The notes beneath the pieces are model-generated. The model ran no database searches. It was not told the origin of the DNA and worked only from the letters and a program-made list of their open reading frames with translations. A DNA stretch of 64,000 nucleotides from contig NZ_JAEEGB010000009.1 in NCBI RefSeq assembly GCF_016316925.1, positions 1 through 64,000 on the forward strand, in the 5' to 3' direction. This document shows positions 20,036 through 28,221 of the stretch, one piece after another (position 1 is the stretch's first letter; each line of letters starts with the position of its first letter). The stretch is from Clostridium aciditolerans (lineage in GTDB: Bacteria > Bacillota > Clostridia > Clostridiales > Clostridiaceae). The position numbers and the translations under genes were made by a program.

Positions 20036-20641
20036 TTAAGCCTCTATGTTTTCAGAAATACTATTATTTTCAAGTAATTGGTTAGGCTTCCTACCACCAA
20101 TAGTTTTTAATATAGAATGATATATGCCTTTAGATATTACTTCAGCAAGCTGCATTACAGTAAATAATCTTGTGTTTTGTAATACCATAAATTCCATTGC
20201 CCCAGATATATTAACAATACCTGTTATACTTAAGTTACCTACCTTAGGTAGGTCCTTATTCATGGCAGACCCAGGACATAGAGGTTTACCGTCAACAATT
20301 ATCTTACCTACATTCTGTAAACTTCCTAAACATGCATCTATAGCAATTATAAATGGGTTTTCATATTTAATGTTAATTTCATCTATAATATTAGAAAGAT
20401 TCTTAGCATGAACAGGATACTGCAAATTTCCATATAAATATACCTTATCTCTAACTAAAAACTTTAGCTTATCGCCTACTAATGGTCCTAAGCTATCACC
20501 TGTTGATCGATCAGTACCAATACATAGCACAATTATAGGTCTTTTATTTTTTACTATAGGACACAGTTCATCACTTAATATGTCTCTCAAAATAAAAATT
20601 GATTTTTTGGATGATGGATCAATTACTAATTTATCTACCAT
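20036..20641 (-). CDS. yyaC: YyaC-type sporulation protein
   Basis: A 201-aa protein of the YyaC family, related in fold to the HybD/GPR peptidases and sporulation-linked in Firmicutes. Visible family features are IIVLCIGTDRSTGDSLGPLVG, the ALDACLG-like AIDACLGSLQNVG, and LPKVGNLSITGIVN. AGGAGG precedes the ATG. Peptidase activity is not shown for the family; the role in spore formation is inferred. It faces away from the surrounding plus-strand genes. Confidence 0.88.
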   Translation of the reverse strand: MVDKLVIDPSSKKSIFILRDILSDELCPIVKNKRPIIVLCIGTDRSTGDSLGPLVGDKLKFLVRDKVYLYGNLQYPVHAKNLSNIIDEINIKYENPFIIAIDACLGSLQNVGKIIVDGKPLCPGSAMNKDLPKVGNLSITGIVNISGAMEFMVLQNTRLFTVMQLAEVISKGIYHSILKTIGGRKPNQLLENNSISENIEA

Positions 20642-20713
20642 ATATACAAACCTCCTATATTACGAATTCTAACCATATAGAAGTTATTTATACGTGATAT
20701 ATTTATTTACATA

Positions 20714-20745
20714 GAAAAAATTCCCGATATATTACAATCGGGAAT
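20714..20745 (-). terminator. Terminator of the YtvI-like gene
   Basis: 9-bp stem ATTCCCGAT/ATCGGGAAT (20720-20728 with 20737-20745); on the minus strand a T run follows (plus-strand A's 20715-20720). Confidence 0.8.
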
Positions 20746-20766
20746 CTCAAAATATAGAAACGTTTA

Positions 20767-21822
20767 TTAAATTATATCAACTCTTCTAAGTATATTGTAA
20801 AATACTACAAGAAATACACAAAAAATAACACCAGAAAGTCCCCTAGCTTTAAGTCCTATAAATAAGGCCGCAAGTACGGCTACAGGGTGAATGCCAAGAG
20901 AAGAAGATACTATTTTTGGTTCAATTATTTGTCTTATAATTGAAATAATAATATATGAAATCAAAATTCCAAATGCCGTAATATAGTTCTTTATAAAGAA
21001 GAAATAAAAGATAGCAAGAGGAATATAAACCGCCCCTATTCCTAGTATAGGTAGAATATCTGCTATGGCACATACGATACTTAGGATAAGTACATATTTT
21101 ACTTTGAAAACTAAAAATACGATTATCGTTTCTAAAAAAGTAATACCTATAATCAGTAGATAAGATAAAATATAGTTTCCAAGCATCCGTTTTGCCTCAA
21201 TATATACATTCATTATTTTATCTGATTTAGTTGACGGAATAACACTTAGTAGCTTATTTTTATTTAATACAATATCCTTAGTAAAAAAGTATGTAGTAAG
21301 TAGTGTGAAAAGTATAACCATTATTACATAAGGGACAATAGTTAGAAATCCTATTAATGATGATACTAATTTTCCAGTAATACTTACAGTGATATTAGAT
21401 GCCTTAGTAATAAATGCGGAGAGATTGTTTTCTATGGCGTTAACTATATATGGATCAAGATTATCATAATACTTTTTAAGTTTATCAAAAGATTCATATA
21501 TATTAGGAGAATTCTTTGTTATATATAGTTGAGTATTTTTTCCAAGTTGAATAGCCTCTTGAGTTATATTTGCTATTCCATAAGATAAAATGAATATAAT
21601 CAAAGTAAAAAATGTAATAGTAGTAATTAATGAAGCTACAGAACTTTTTATATTAAATTTTTTAATTAAGTACTCAGTAGGGCGCTTTATTAATAGGGCA
21701 CATATCAGTGCAAGTACAAAAGGAAGCGTGTAGTTTAATGTGCTGAAGAAAACTAGAAAAACTACTGTGTATATTACAAAAAACAAAATTATCCCATCAA
21801 TTTTGTTTAATAGCTTCTCCAT
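20767..21822 (-). CDS. AI-2E/PerM-family permease (YtvI-like)
   Basis: A 351-aa integral membrane protein with about seven hydrophobic segments (near 12-45, 60-83, 160-185, 215-240, 245-275, 280-305 and 310-345). The pattern and the C-terminal GIHPVAVLAALFIGLKARGLSGVI belong to the AI-2E transporter (UPF0118) family, which includes sporulation protein YtvI. Substrate cannot be told from sequence. It lies 5 bp after the cysteine-desulfurase-like gene, so the two are probably co-transcribed. Confidence 0.82.
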   Translation of the reverse strand: MEKLLNKIDGIILFFVIYTVVFLVFFSTLNYTLPFVLALICALLIKRPTEYLIKKFNIKSSVASLITTITFFTLIIFILSYGIANITQEAIQLGKNTQLYITKNSPNIYESFDKLKKYYDNLDPYIVNAIENNLSAFITKASNITVSITGKLVSSLIGFLTIVPYVIMVILFTLLTTYFFTKDIVLNKNKLLSVIPSTKSDKIMNVYIEAKRMLGNYILSYLLIIGITFLETIIVFLVFKVKYVLILSIVCAIADILPILGIGAVYIPLAIFYFFFIKNYITAFGILISYIIISIIRQIIEPKIVSSSLGIHPVAVLAALFIGLKARGLSGVIFCVFLVVFYNILRRVDII

Positions 21823-21827
21823 TAGAT

Positions 21828-22985
21828 CTAATCACATCCTTTTATAATTGAGTTTAAAGCATGTAAAGCATAATTTATATCTTTTTTATCATTGAAAGGT
21901 CCTATACTAAATCTTAAAGTTCCCTCTGGGAATGTTCCCATAGTTTTATGAGCTAAAGGTGCACAGTGCAAGCCTGTTCTAGACATTATTCCATATTCTC
22001 TATCTAAAATAAATCCTAGTTCAGCATTATTAATCTTGCTTGAATTAATAGATATAGTTGGAGTTCTTAAGGCAGCATCCTTGAAACCATAAACTTTAAT
22101 AGAAGGAATATTCAAAAGCTCATTAATAAAGTGTTGACAAAGTTCTTGTTCTTTTTCTTGAATAGCTGTAATTCCTTCCTTCATTATATAGTTAATACCG
22201 GATAGTAATCCTGCTATTCCAGGAGCATTTAATGTTCCACTTTCGAATTTATCAGGAAGAAAATCAGGTTGAACAATGCTTTGTGAAAGACTTCCAGTTC
22301 CTCCTTCTATAAAAGGTAGAGCCTCTTTGTTTAAAGCGTCATCAATTAAAAAGCCACCAATTCCCTGAGGTCCTAAAAGACTTTTATGACCTGTAAATGT
22401 TAATGCGTTACACCCAATTTTATAAAAATCTACAGGTATTGCTCCAGCACTTTGTGCTGAGTCAATTACAAAATAAATGTTCTTTTCTCTACAAATTTTT
22501 CCGATTTCTTCAAGTGGTTGAATGCTTCCTATTACATTTGAAGCGTGAGTTAAAGCTACCAGCTTAGTATTAGGCTTTATAGCATTTCTAAAATCCTCAA
22601 CATTAATTACTCCATCAGCTGAACACTCAATTATGTCAAGATCAATATTTTTAGTCTCTTTTAAAGTAGAAAGTGGTCTTAATACTGAATTATGTTCCAT
22701 TGAGGAAGTTATAACATGCCAACCATCTTTTATTACATTTTTTAATACTATATTAAGTGATTGAGTTATATTTGCAGTAAAAATTACATTTTCTAACTTA
22801 TCAAAATTAAAAAGTTTCATTAAAGCTTCTCTGCAATTATATATGATTCTATCGCCTTCTAATGCGTTAGCATAGCCACCTCTTCCAGGGTTTGCTCCAA
22901 TGTTTTTCATATAATTAAATACAGAAGTATATACTTCTTCTGGTTTTGGATAAGTTGTTGCTGAATTATCTAAGTAAATCTTCAT
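21828..22985 (-). CDS. Cysteine desulfurase-like class V aminotransferase
   Basis: PLP enzyme of 385 aa that probably takes sulfur (or selenium) from cysteine. It starts MKIYLDNSATTYPKP, has the PLP-binding Lys201 in FTGHKSLLGPQG and the persulfide Cys341 in RTGLHCAPLAHKTMG. The loop form fits the short family distinct from IscS/NifS (EF2568 type). Directly divergent is a DUF3343 gene, a proposed sulfur/selenium carrier, which supports a sulfur-relay role; this link is inference. Confidence 0.88.
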   Translation of the reverse strand: MKIYLDNSATTYPKPEEVYTSVFNYMKNIGANPGRGGYANALEGDRIIYNCREALMKLFNFDKLENVIFTANITQSLNIVLKNVIKDGWHVITSSMEHNSVLRPLSTLKETKNIDLDIIECSADGVINVEDFRNAIKPNTKLVALTHASNVIGSIQPLEEIGKICREKNIYFVIDSAQSAGAIPVDFYKIGCNALTFTGHKSLLGPQGIGGFLIDDALNKEALPFIEGGTGSLSQSIVQPDFLPDKFESGTLNAPGIAGLLSGINYIMKEGITAIQEKEQELCQHFINELLNIPSIKVYGFKDAALRTPTISINSSKINNAELGFILDREYGIMSRTGLHCAPLAHKTMGTFPEGTLRFSIGPFNDKKDINYALHALNSIIKGCD

Positions 22986-23304
22986 AGTTAAATTCCTCCA
23001 AGTTTATATGTTAAATAATAGTTTACATAATATTTTAATAATATAGTTTTAAATTTTTTATAAATTAATGATTATCAATATTATCTATCTACTAATTTTG
23101 ATATAATAGATTGTAGGTCTGTATAAGACAAATGTTATAAGTTACAATTATATGATTAGTTATTATTGATAATTCCTTTACTTTAATTTAATATTAAAAA
23201 TATTACATATATAATTATAAACTAAACTATATTAATTGTATACAAATGTAAAGTAAATATTAGGAGGGAGGAACAGTTCTAACACATAGGACTGGATTAA
23301 ATTA
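22986..23304. other. Divergent gap, cysteine desulfurase / DUF3343
   Basis: About 320 bp, very AT-rich. It must hold promoters for both directions, but I cannot single one out. A strong Shine-Dalgarno (23262-23271) lies far upstream of the next start codon and is listed separately. Confidence 0.5.
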
Positions 23305-23307
23305 ATG
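23262..23307 (+). promoter_or_regulatory. Distant ribosome site with bridging hairpin
   Basis: AGGAGGGAGG (23262-23271) ends 33 nt before the ATG at 23305. A 7-bp hairpin CAGTTCT/AGGACTG (23274-23280 with 23288-23294, one G-T pair) lies between. Folding it would bring the site to about 12 nt from the start. An in-frame stop at 23287 excludes an upstream start. Confidence 0.5.
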
Positions 23308-23556
23308 GATAAATATTATGTTTTAACTTTTAAAAACACTCATGGGGCAATTAGTGCAGAAAGCATTTTAAAGGAAAAGAATATTAAGATAGAAATTATG
23401 CCTACACCTACAGGCATAACTAAAAGTTGTGGTATAAGCATAAAATTTAGTGAAGAGTACATAGAGAAAATTAAGGATTTAGTAAAGGATGAAAGTATAA
23501 ATATAAAGAATGCATACGTAAAGGAAGGCTCCGATTATAAAGCATTCGAAATATAA
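23305..23556 (+). CDS. DUF3343 putative Se/S carrier-like protein
   Basis: An 83-aa protein with the DUF3343 pattern: YYVLTFKNTHGAISAESILK, then MPTPTGITKSCGISIKF with a single conserved Cys42. The family is described as a putative selenium/sulfur carrier. It is divergent from a cysteine desulfurase gene, a sensible sulfur donor. The Cys suggests persulfide carriage, but no activity is proven. Confidence 0.82.
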   Translation: MDKYYVLTFKNTHGAISAESILKEKNIKIEIMPTPTGITKSCGISIKFSEEYIEKIKDLVKDESINIKNAYVKEGSDYKAFEI

Positions 23557-23629
23557 AATGTTAAAGAAATTTTAGGTTAATATTTTGAGGAATTCGTAAA
23601 GAGGACAATTATATATTTGGAGGGATGTA

Positions 23630-24520
23630 ATGAAAAATCTATCTTCTTTTTTTAAGTTTAGTATCGACTTAGATAGAGGCATAGTACAGGTGGGAAATTT
23701 TAGTATACAAAAAGAAAATATATATTATTTAGTTGCAATTATAATAAAAATTGCAATGGTACTAGCTGCTATGTATTTAGTCATTAAGATAGGAAATGGA
23801 ATAATAAATAGGTATATACATAAACAAAAAGATTTCAAATTTTCATTAGATGATAGAAAAGCAAAAACTGTTGGCGCAATTTTAAAGAGTATACTTAGAT
23901 ATTCTGTATACTTTTTTGGTATCTTTAGTATAATCTCAATTATATCCCCGAAGATAGGAATTACAAGCCTCACATTTGCAGGAATAGGTGGAGTTGCTGT
24001 TGGATTTGGAGCACAAAGCTTAATAAAGGATATAATAAATGGATTTTTTATATTATTTGAGGATCAATTTACTGTAGGGGATTATATAAATATTGATGAT
24101 AAAGGCGGAATAGTAGAAAGTTTAGAGTTAAGAGTAACTAAAATAAGAGACTTTAACGGAGATTTGCATATAATTCCCAATGGACTTATAACAAAAGTCA
24201 CTAACCATTCAAGAGGCAATATGAGAATTATGGTAGACGTAGACATTGCTTATGATGAAGATGTTGATAAGGCTATTCAAGTAATATCGGATTTATGCGA
24301 AAAGTTTAAGGAAGAAAACAAAGAGTGTGTTACAGAAGGGCCTTCTGTTTTAGGAGTATCTGCTTTTAAGGAAGGTGGCGTAAGTATTAGGGCAGCAGGA
24401 AAAACAAAACCAATGAAACAGTGGGATACAGAAATGAAATTACGAAAAGAAATAAGGGAAGCTCTAAAAGGAGCAGGTATAAACATAAACTATCCTAAAG
24501 TAAAAATTGTAAAGGAGTGA
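23630..24520 (+). CDS. MscS-family mechanosensitive channel
   Basis: A small-conductance channel of 296 aa that should relieve osmotic pressure. Two hydrophobic helices (about 30-55 and 85-105) precede the pore helix GIGGVAVGFGAQSLIKDIINGFFILFEDQFTVGDYI, the MscS signature, and a C-terminal beta/alpha domain with RNFNG-like IRDFNGDLHIIPNG. Its stop overlaps the ribosome site of the DUF951 gene. Confidence 0.93.
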   Translation: MKNLSSFFKFSIDLDRGIVQVGNFSIQKENIYYLVAIIIKIAMVLAAMYLVIKIGNGIINRYIHKQKDFKFSLDDRKAKTVGAILKSILRYSVYFFGIFSIISIISPKIGITSLTFAGIGGVAVGFGAQSLIKDIINGFFILFEDQFTVGDYINIDDKGGIVESLELRVTKIRDFNGDLHIIPNGLITKVTNHSRGNMRIMVDVDIAYDEDVDKAIQVISDLCEKFKEENKECVTEGPSVLGVSAFKEGGVSIRAAGKTKPMKQWDTEMKLRKEIREALKGAGININYPKVKIVKE

Positions 24521-24525
24521 TAACT

Positions 24526-24723
24526 ATGGTTAAAGTCTTTTACCTTGGTGATATAGTTGAGATGAAGAAGGATCATCCCTGTGGTAGTAAGGAATGGGAG
24601 ATAACTAGGCTTGGAGCTGATATAAAAATAAAATGCTGTGGATGTGGAAGAATTGTTATGTTACCAAGAAGTAAGTTTGAAAAAGATGTAAAAAAAGTAG
24701 TTAGACAAAATTCTCCAGAATAA
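24526..24723 (+). CDS. DUF951 small zinc-ribbon-like protein
   Basis: A 65-aa protein of the DUF951 family: FYLGDIVEMKKDHPCGSKEWEITRLGADIKIKCCGCGRIVMLPRSKF. The cysteines CGS and CCGCG suggest metal binding. It is commonly found near rpsF in Firmicutes; function unknown. ATG 24526 was chosen (AAAGGAG 8 nt upstream); the GTG at 24517 lies inside that site. Confidence 0.88.
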   Translation: MVKVFYLGDIVEMKKDHPCGSKEWEITRLGADIKIKCCGCGRIVMLPRSKFEKDVKKVVRQNSPE

Positions 24724-24737
24724 TAATCAAAAAAATA

Positions 24738-24766
24738 TTGATTTCTATTTAAGTAAGTGATAGAAT
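24738..24766 (+). promoter_or_regulatory. Putative rpsF operon promoter
   Basis: TTGATT (24738-24743), 17-nt spacer, TAGAAT (24761-24766), with TTGA and spacing close to the vegetative consensus. It lies just ahead of the rpsF leader. Confidence 0.5.
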
Positions 24767-24774
24767 AATTAGAT

Positions 24775-24818
24775 GTAATCCCTGCTGTGTAAACACAGCC
24801 GTTAGTCCAAGGGGAGGA
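24775..24818 (+). promoter_or_regulatory. Probable S6:S18 autoregulatory leader
   Basis: A hairpin GCTGTG/CACAGC (24784-24789 with 24794-24799, loop TAAA) is followed by CCG at 24799-24801 and TTAG, which can pair back with TAA at 24776-24778. A hairpin with CCG in the 3' side of an internal loop before rpsF is the known S6:S18 recognition motif, which mimics 16S rRNA and lets the complex repress its own operon. The assignment is by eye. Confidence 0.6.
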
Positions 24819-24829
24819 GGTGGAATCTA

Positions 24830-25117
24830 ATGAGAAAGTATGAAACTATATTCATATTACACCCATCATTAGACGAAGAAGCTGTTAAAGCTAACGTTGA
24901 AAAGTTTAAGGGCGTAATAGAAAATGGTGGAGGAGTAGTAGATAACGTTGATGCGTGGGGTAAGAGAAAGCTTGCTTACGAAATAAACAAAATCGGCGAA
25001 GGTCACTACACTCTAATAAACTTCAGCGCTGATCCTGAATTACCAAAAGAGTTAGATAGAGTATTCAGAATTAATGATAGTGTTATAAGACACATAATAG
25101 TTAATAACGAAAAATAA
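24830..25117 (+). CDS. rpsF: Ribosomal protein S6
   Basis: Small-subunit protein, 95 aa, partner of S18. It begins MRKYETIFILHPSLDEEAV and carries AWGKRKLAYEINKIGEGHYTLINF, both S6 signatures. GGGGAGGAGG precedes ATG. First gene of the conserved rpsF-ssb-rpsR operon, with a likely autoregulatory leader. Confidence 0.97.
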   Translation: MRKYETIFILHPSLDEEAVKANVEKFKGVIENGGGVVDNVDAWGKRKLAYEINKIGEGHYTLINFSADPELPKELDRVFRINDSVIRHIIVNNEK

Positions 25118-25133
25118 TAGGTGGTGTTTTTAA

Positions 25134-25580
25134 TTGAATAAAGTTGTTTTAATTGGAAGATTAACCAAAGATCCTGAGTTGAAATTTACTCCAGGAACTG
25201 GTACAGCTGTTGCCACCTTTACTGTAGCTGTTGATAGGAAGTTTTCTAAAGATGGCCAAAGAGAAGCTGATTTTATCCCTGTAGTTGTATGGGGAAAACA
25301 AGCTGAATCTACAGCAAATTATATGGCAAAAGGAAAACTTATCGGTATTTGCGGTAGAATTCAAACAAGAAGTTATGATGCCAAGGACGGTACTAAAAGG
25401 TACGTTACCGAGGTCATTGCAGAGGAAGTACAATTCCTTGAATGGGGAAGTGGAAATAAAAATGCAATGCCATCATTTAATGAGGGTCCTTCAGAAGGTT
25501 TTGGAAGATCTCAATCCTTTGATGAAGGAGCTTATGGAGCAGATATTACTCCAGTAGATGATGGAGATATTCCATTCTAA
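25134..25580 (+). CDS. ssb: Single-stranded DNA-binding protein
   Basis: SSB of 148 aa. The OB fold spans residues 1-105 (MNKVVLIGRLTKDPEL, FIPVVVWGKQAE), followed by a Gly/Ser-rich linker and the acidic tip VDDGDIPF that recruits repair and replication proteins. The start is TTG with a GGTGG ahead. Its position between rpsF and rpsR is typical. Confidence 0.96.
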   Translation: MNKVVLIGRLTKDPELKFTPGTGTAVATFTVAVDRKFSKDGQREADFIPVVVWGKQAESTANYMAKGKLIGICGRIQTRSYDAKDGTKRYVTEVIAEEVQFLEWGSGNKNAMPSFNEGPSEGFGRSQSFDEGAYGADITPVDDGDIPF

Positions 25581-25617
25581 CTCACTCAATCTAACTATAA
25601 GGTAAGGAGGAAAGATT

Positions 25618-25872
25618 ATGGCAAATAGAGAAGGCGCTAGAAGAAACTCAGCTAAAATGAGAAGAGCTAAGAGAAAAGTTTGTGCTTTTTGTATGGATAA
25701 ATCTGAATTTATAGATTATAAAGATATAAATAAGCTTAGAAAGTACGTTACAGAAAGAGGAAAGATTCTTCCAAGAAGAATTTCTGGAAACTGTGCTAAG
25801 CACCAAAGAGAACTTACTGATGCTATAAAGAGAGCAAGAAACATAGCATTATTACCATTCACAACAGAATAG
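25618..25872 (+). CDS. rpsR: Ribosomal protein S18
   Basis: An 84-aa basic protein. [15 protein letters not shown] and [27 protein letters not shown] are clear S18 features; the Cys-x2-Cys and later Cys resemble zinc-binding (C+) forms. AAGGAGG precedes ATG. A strong terminator follows. Confidence 0.97.
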   Translation: MANREGARRNSAKMRRAKRKVCAFCMDKSEFIDYKDINKLRKYVTERGKILPRRISGNCAKHQRELTDAIKRARNIALLPFTTE

Positions 25873-25877
25873 TTGTG

Positions 25878-25908
25878 AAAAGCGAAGAAGAAATTCTTCG
25901 CTTTTTTT
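25878..25908 (+). terminator. Terminator of rpsF-ssb-rpsR
   Basis: A perfect 12-bp stem (25878-25889 with 25894-25905) capped by GAAA and followed by a T run. Confidence 0.92.
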
Positions 25909-26052
25909 ATTATAAATTTTTAAATTTTCTAATCCAATTTAATTTAGGAGCATATCTAGGCTTTTCAGCCTTATTAAAGTCAATGGAAATGGTTTATCTC
26001 TTAAAGCCACATGATATTTAGCGTTATCTTTAGGAATCAATGATAAGGAAAA

Positions 26053-26081
26053 TTGACAATAATATACACTGACTCTATACT
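26053..26081 (+). promoter_or_regulatory. Promoter of the response-regulator gene
   Basis: TTGACA (26053-26058), 17-nt spacer, TATACT (26076-26081), about 45 bp upstream of the start codon. Confidence 0.7.
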
Positions 26082-26125
26082 TAGAATATTACAATGATAA
26101 CTATTTACACTATGGAGGTATATTC

Positions 26126-26701
26126 GTGAAAAAAGTATTAGTTGTAGATGACACTAAAAATATAAGGATGTTATTAACAACTTGTCTTGAAATAGAAGGT
26201 TATGAAATAATTACAGCAGCTAATGGATATGAAGCTTTAGAAATAATTCAAAATACTAATATAGATATAATATTTTTAGATATAAAAATGCCGGAGTTGA
26301 GTGGTACAGAGGTATTAAGAAAGATAAGAAGTATAGGAATTAATACTCCTGTAATTATTATGACTGCTTTTGCCACAGTTAAAAATGCTATAGATTGTAC
26401 AAGACTAGGGGCGGTAGTCTATTTACAAAAGCCCTTCACCACTGAAAAAATTAAAAGTATATTAAAACAAATACAAGATTTAGATGAGAATAATATTGAT
26501 AATATTATTGTATCAGCCCAAAAATTAATATCAAATGGAGAGCTAGATGACGCTATAAGGCTTTTAAAGAAATCCATATCAATAAATCCACAGTGTGGGG
26601 AAGCATACTATTTAATGGGTAATATTTATAAGATAAAAGGAGATAGCGAAAAATCAGGACAATTTTTTGATGTAGCTAAAATATTCAATTATAGACCATA
26701 A
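26126..26701 (+). CDS. Response regulator with C-terminal TPR
   Basis: A 191-aa two-part protein. Residues 1-118 are a receiver domain with acidic pocket D8/D9, phospho-acceptor D52 in FLDIKMPELSG, and the conserved Lys in LQKPF. Residues about 126-191 form TPR-like repeats (GELDDAIRLLKKSISINPQCGEAYYLMGNIY). No DNA-binding domain is present, so it likely works by protein contact, in Spo0F manner. No kinase gene adjoins it. The start is GTG with GGAGGT upstream. The partner is unknown. Confidence 0.85.
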   Translation: MKKVLVVDDTKNIRMLLTTCLEIEGYEIITAANGYEALEIIQNTNIDIIFLDIKMPELSGTEVLRKIRSIGINTPVIIMTAFATVKNAIDCTRLGAVVYLQKPFTTEKIKSILKQIQDLDENNIDNIIVSAQKLISNGELDDAIRLLKKSISINPQCGEAYYLMGNIYKIKGDSEKSGQFFDVAKIFNYRP

Positions 26702-26781
26702 ATTACGGTGAGGTGCATTGATATGTATTATGATTTCAACAATTTTATTAGTTAGTATATTTTATAAAAAATTAAAGATTT

Positions 26782-26815
26782 AAAACGCACTGTAAATTTA
26801 ACTACAGTGCGTTTT
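26782..26815. terminator. Bidirectional terminator
   Basis: A perfect 13-bp stem (26782-26794 with 26803-26815) that starts with AAAA and ends with TTTT. It serves the response-regulator gene on the plus strand and the hydrolase gene on the minus strand, which converge here. Confidence 0.85.
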
Positions 26816-26817
26816 GG

Positions 26818-27726
26818 TTAACTTAAATTTATCTGATTAAGAAAGTCTCCTACTAGTTTATCATATTCATGCTTATTCTTTATATAAGCTTGAGCATGGC
26901 CTGCATTAGGTGCAAGATATAACTTTTTTATTCCTGTTTTTTTATTATACATGTCTATGCTCATCTTAGGAAGTATATATTTATCCTCTTTACCATGAAT
27001 AAAAAATATAGGCGTGTTAATGTCTTCTATGTTTTCAATAGGTGAGACTTGATTATAAAACACACCTGATCTTAACTTACTTATAAAACTTGATATAGTT
27101 ATTATCGGAAAATAAGGCAGATGATAATCTTCTTTTAATCTAAACTTAAATAATGAAACTAAGTCAGAGTAAGGGCAGTCTGCAATATAAAAGCTTATTC
27201 TTGGATCAATAGCTGCATGCTGCAAAATAGTGGCAGCTCCCATGGATTCACCATGAATTCCTACTATACAATCACTGCCACATTTATTAAAAATCCAATC
27301 TACACAAGCTTTTAAATCGAACTTTTCATAAAAACCATAAGTAGTATGTTTTCCACCGCTTTTACCATGGTTTCTATGATCATATATAAAAATGTTAAAG
27401 TTCCTTTTAAAAAATATATCCATATATTTTACTGATGTATAAAGTGTACATGTAATTCCATGGCATAATATTACGGTTTTTTTAGGATTTTTCCCGGGAA
27501 AAAATAAACCGTGTAGCTTGTATCCATAAGGTGAATCAATATAAATTTCTTGTTTTTCTAATTTTTCGAAAGAATCTTTTAATATTCTTCCACATTCCAA
27601 TTCATAATCATAACTTTTATCATAATTCCATGTTTTGGGTTTCAAAACTATGTTTGAAAAATAGAAACATATGGCAATAATTATAAATATAAATAAAATT
27701 ATTATTAATGCTAATTTTATGGTCAT
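26818..27726 (-). CDS. Alpha/beta hydrolase, membrane-anchored
   Basis: A 302-aa alpha/beta-fold hydrolase. The N-terminus is one hydrophobic anchor (about 4-24). The oxyanion region VILCHGITC, the nucleophile elbow [11 protein letters not shown] (Ser), an Asp in HGKEDKYI and the His in PNAGHAQAY complete the triad. Substrate is not predictable. ATG 27726 has better spacing to GGAG than 27729. The coding DNA contains a Noc-type palindrome at 27488-27503. Confidence 0.87.
   Translation of the reverse strand: MTIKLALIIILFIFIIIAICFYFSNIVLKPKTWNYDKSYDYELECGRILKDSFEKLEKQEIYIDSPYGYKLHGLFFPGKNPKKTVILCHGITCTLYTSVKYMDIFFKRNFNIFIYDHRNHGKSGGKHTTYGFYEKFDLKACVDWIFNKCGSDCIVGIHGESMGAATILQHAAIDPRISFYIADCPYSDLVSLFKFRLKEDYHLPYFPIITISSFISKLRSGVFYNQVSPIENIEDINTPIFFIHGKEDKYILPKMSIDMYNKKTGIKKLYLAPNAGHAQAYIKNKHEYDKLVGDFLNQINLS
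27488..27503. other. Candidate Noc-binding site
   Basis: TTTTTCCCGGGAAAAA, a perfect 16-bp palindrome. It matches the Bacillus Noc site TATTTCCCGGGAAATA at 14 of 16 positions including the whole TTTCCCGGGAAA core. It lies inside the hydrolase gene; Noc sites are often intragenic. A noc gene is 10 kb away. Confidence 0.65.
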
Positions 27727-27892
27727 CATACATCTCCTTATGTAAAATTAGATTATGTAACTTTAATATTAAATAATACTTGGTTTACAATAAGATTATA
27801 TATTAAGTAAAGTTAAAAATAAATAATAGTTTGTTGCACAAACATGTAAAAATAACTAAAATATAATTATAGATTTAGAGGGGATGGGTTTA

Positions 27893-28210
27893 ATGAAAAA
27901 AGATGATTTCAATATAATGTATAATGTTAAAATGATTGAGGAGTTGAAGGCAGATCTTTTATGTGTAATTAGTGATTTTTTTAAGCTACTCACTAAGGGA
28001 AGTAATGTGGCACAGGAGGCAATACTTGATTGTATTTCTGGGGCAATGATATTGCTATATTTACTATCAGAGAGATTAGGATATTCCCATGCTGCAGTAG
28101 ATGAAAACATGAAAAAAAAGTTAAAATTAGGAATTATTGAGGAGGACAAAATAGAAAAGGAAGGTAAAGATTTAAGTAAGTTGTATAATCATTTAAAAGA
28201 AAGAGAATAA
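27893..28210 (+). CDS. MazG-like family protein
   Basis: A 105-aa helical protein of the short MazG-like family found in clostridia at the head of the yybS-gdpP-rplI cluster. Visible are ELKADLLCVISDFFKLLTKGSNVAQEAILDCISGAMILLYLLSERLGY and a charged C-terminus. The metal-binding E-x-x-E-x12-E-x-x-D pattern of active MazG is not obvious, so nucleotide hydrolysis is doubtful. ATG 27893 was chosen (GAGGGG 9 nt upstream); ATG 27884 touches that site. Confidence 0.72.
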   Translation: MKKDDFNIMYNVKMIEELKADLLCVISDFFKLLTKGSNVAQEAILDCISGAMILLYLLSERLGYSHAAVDENMKKKLKLGIIEEDKIEKEGKDLSKLYNHLKERE

Positions 28211-28221
28211 CGGAGGATAAA

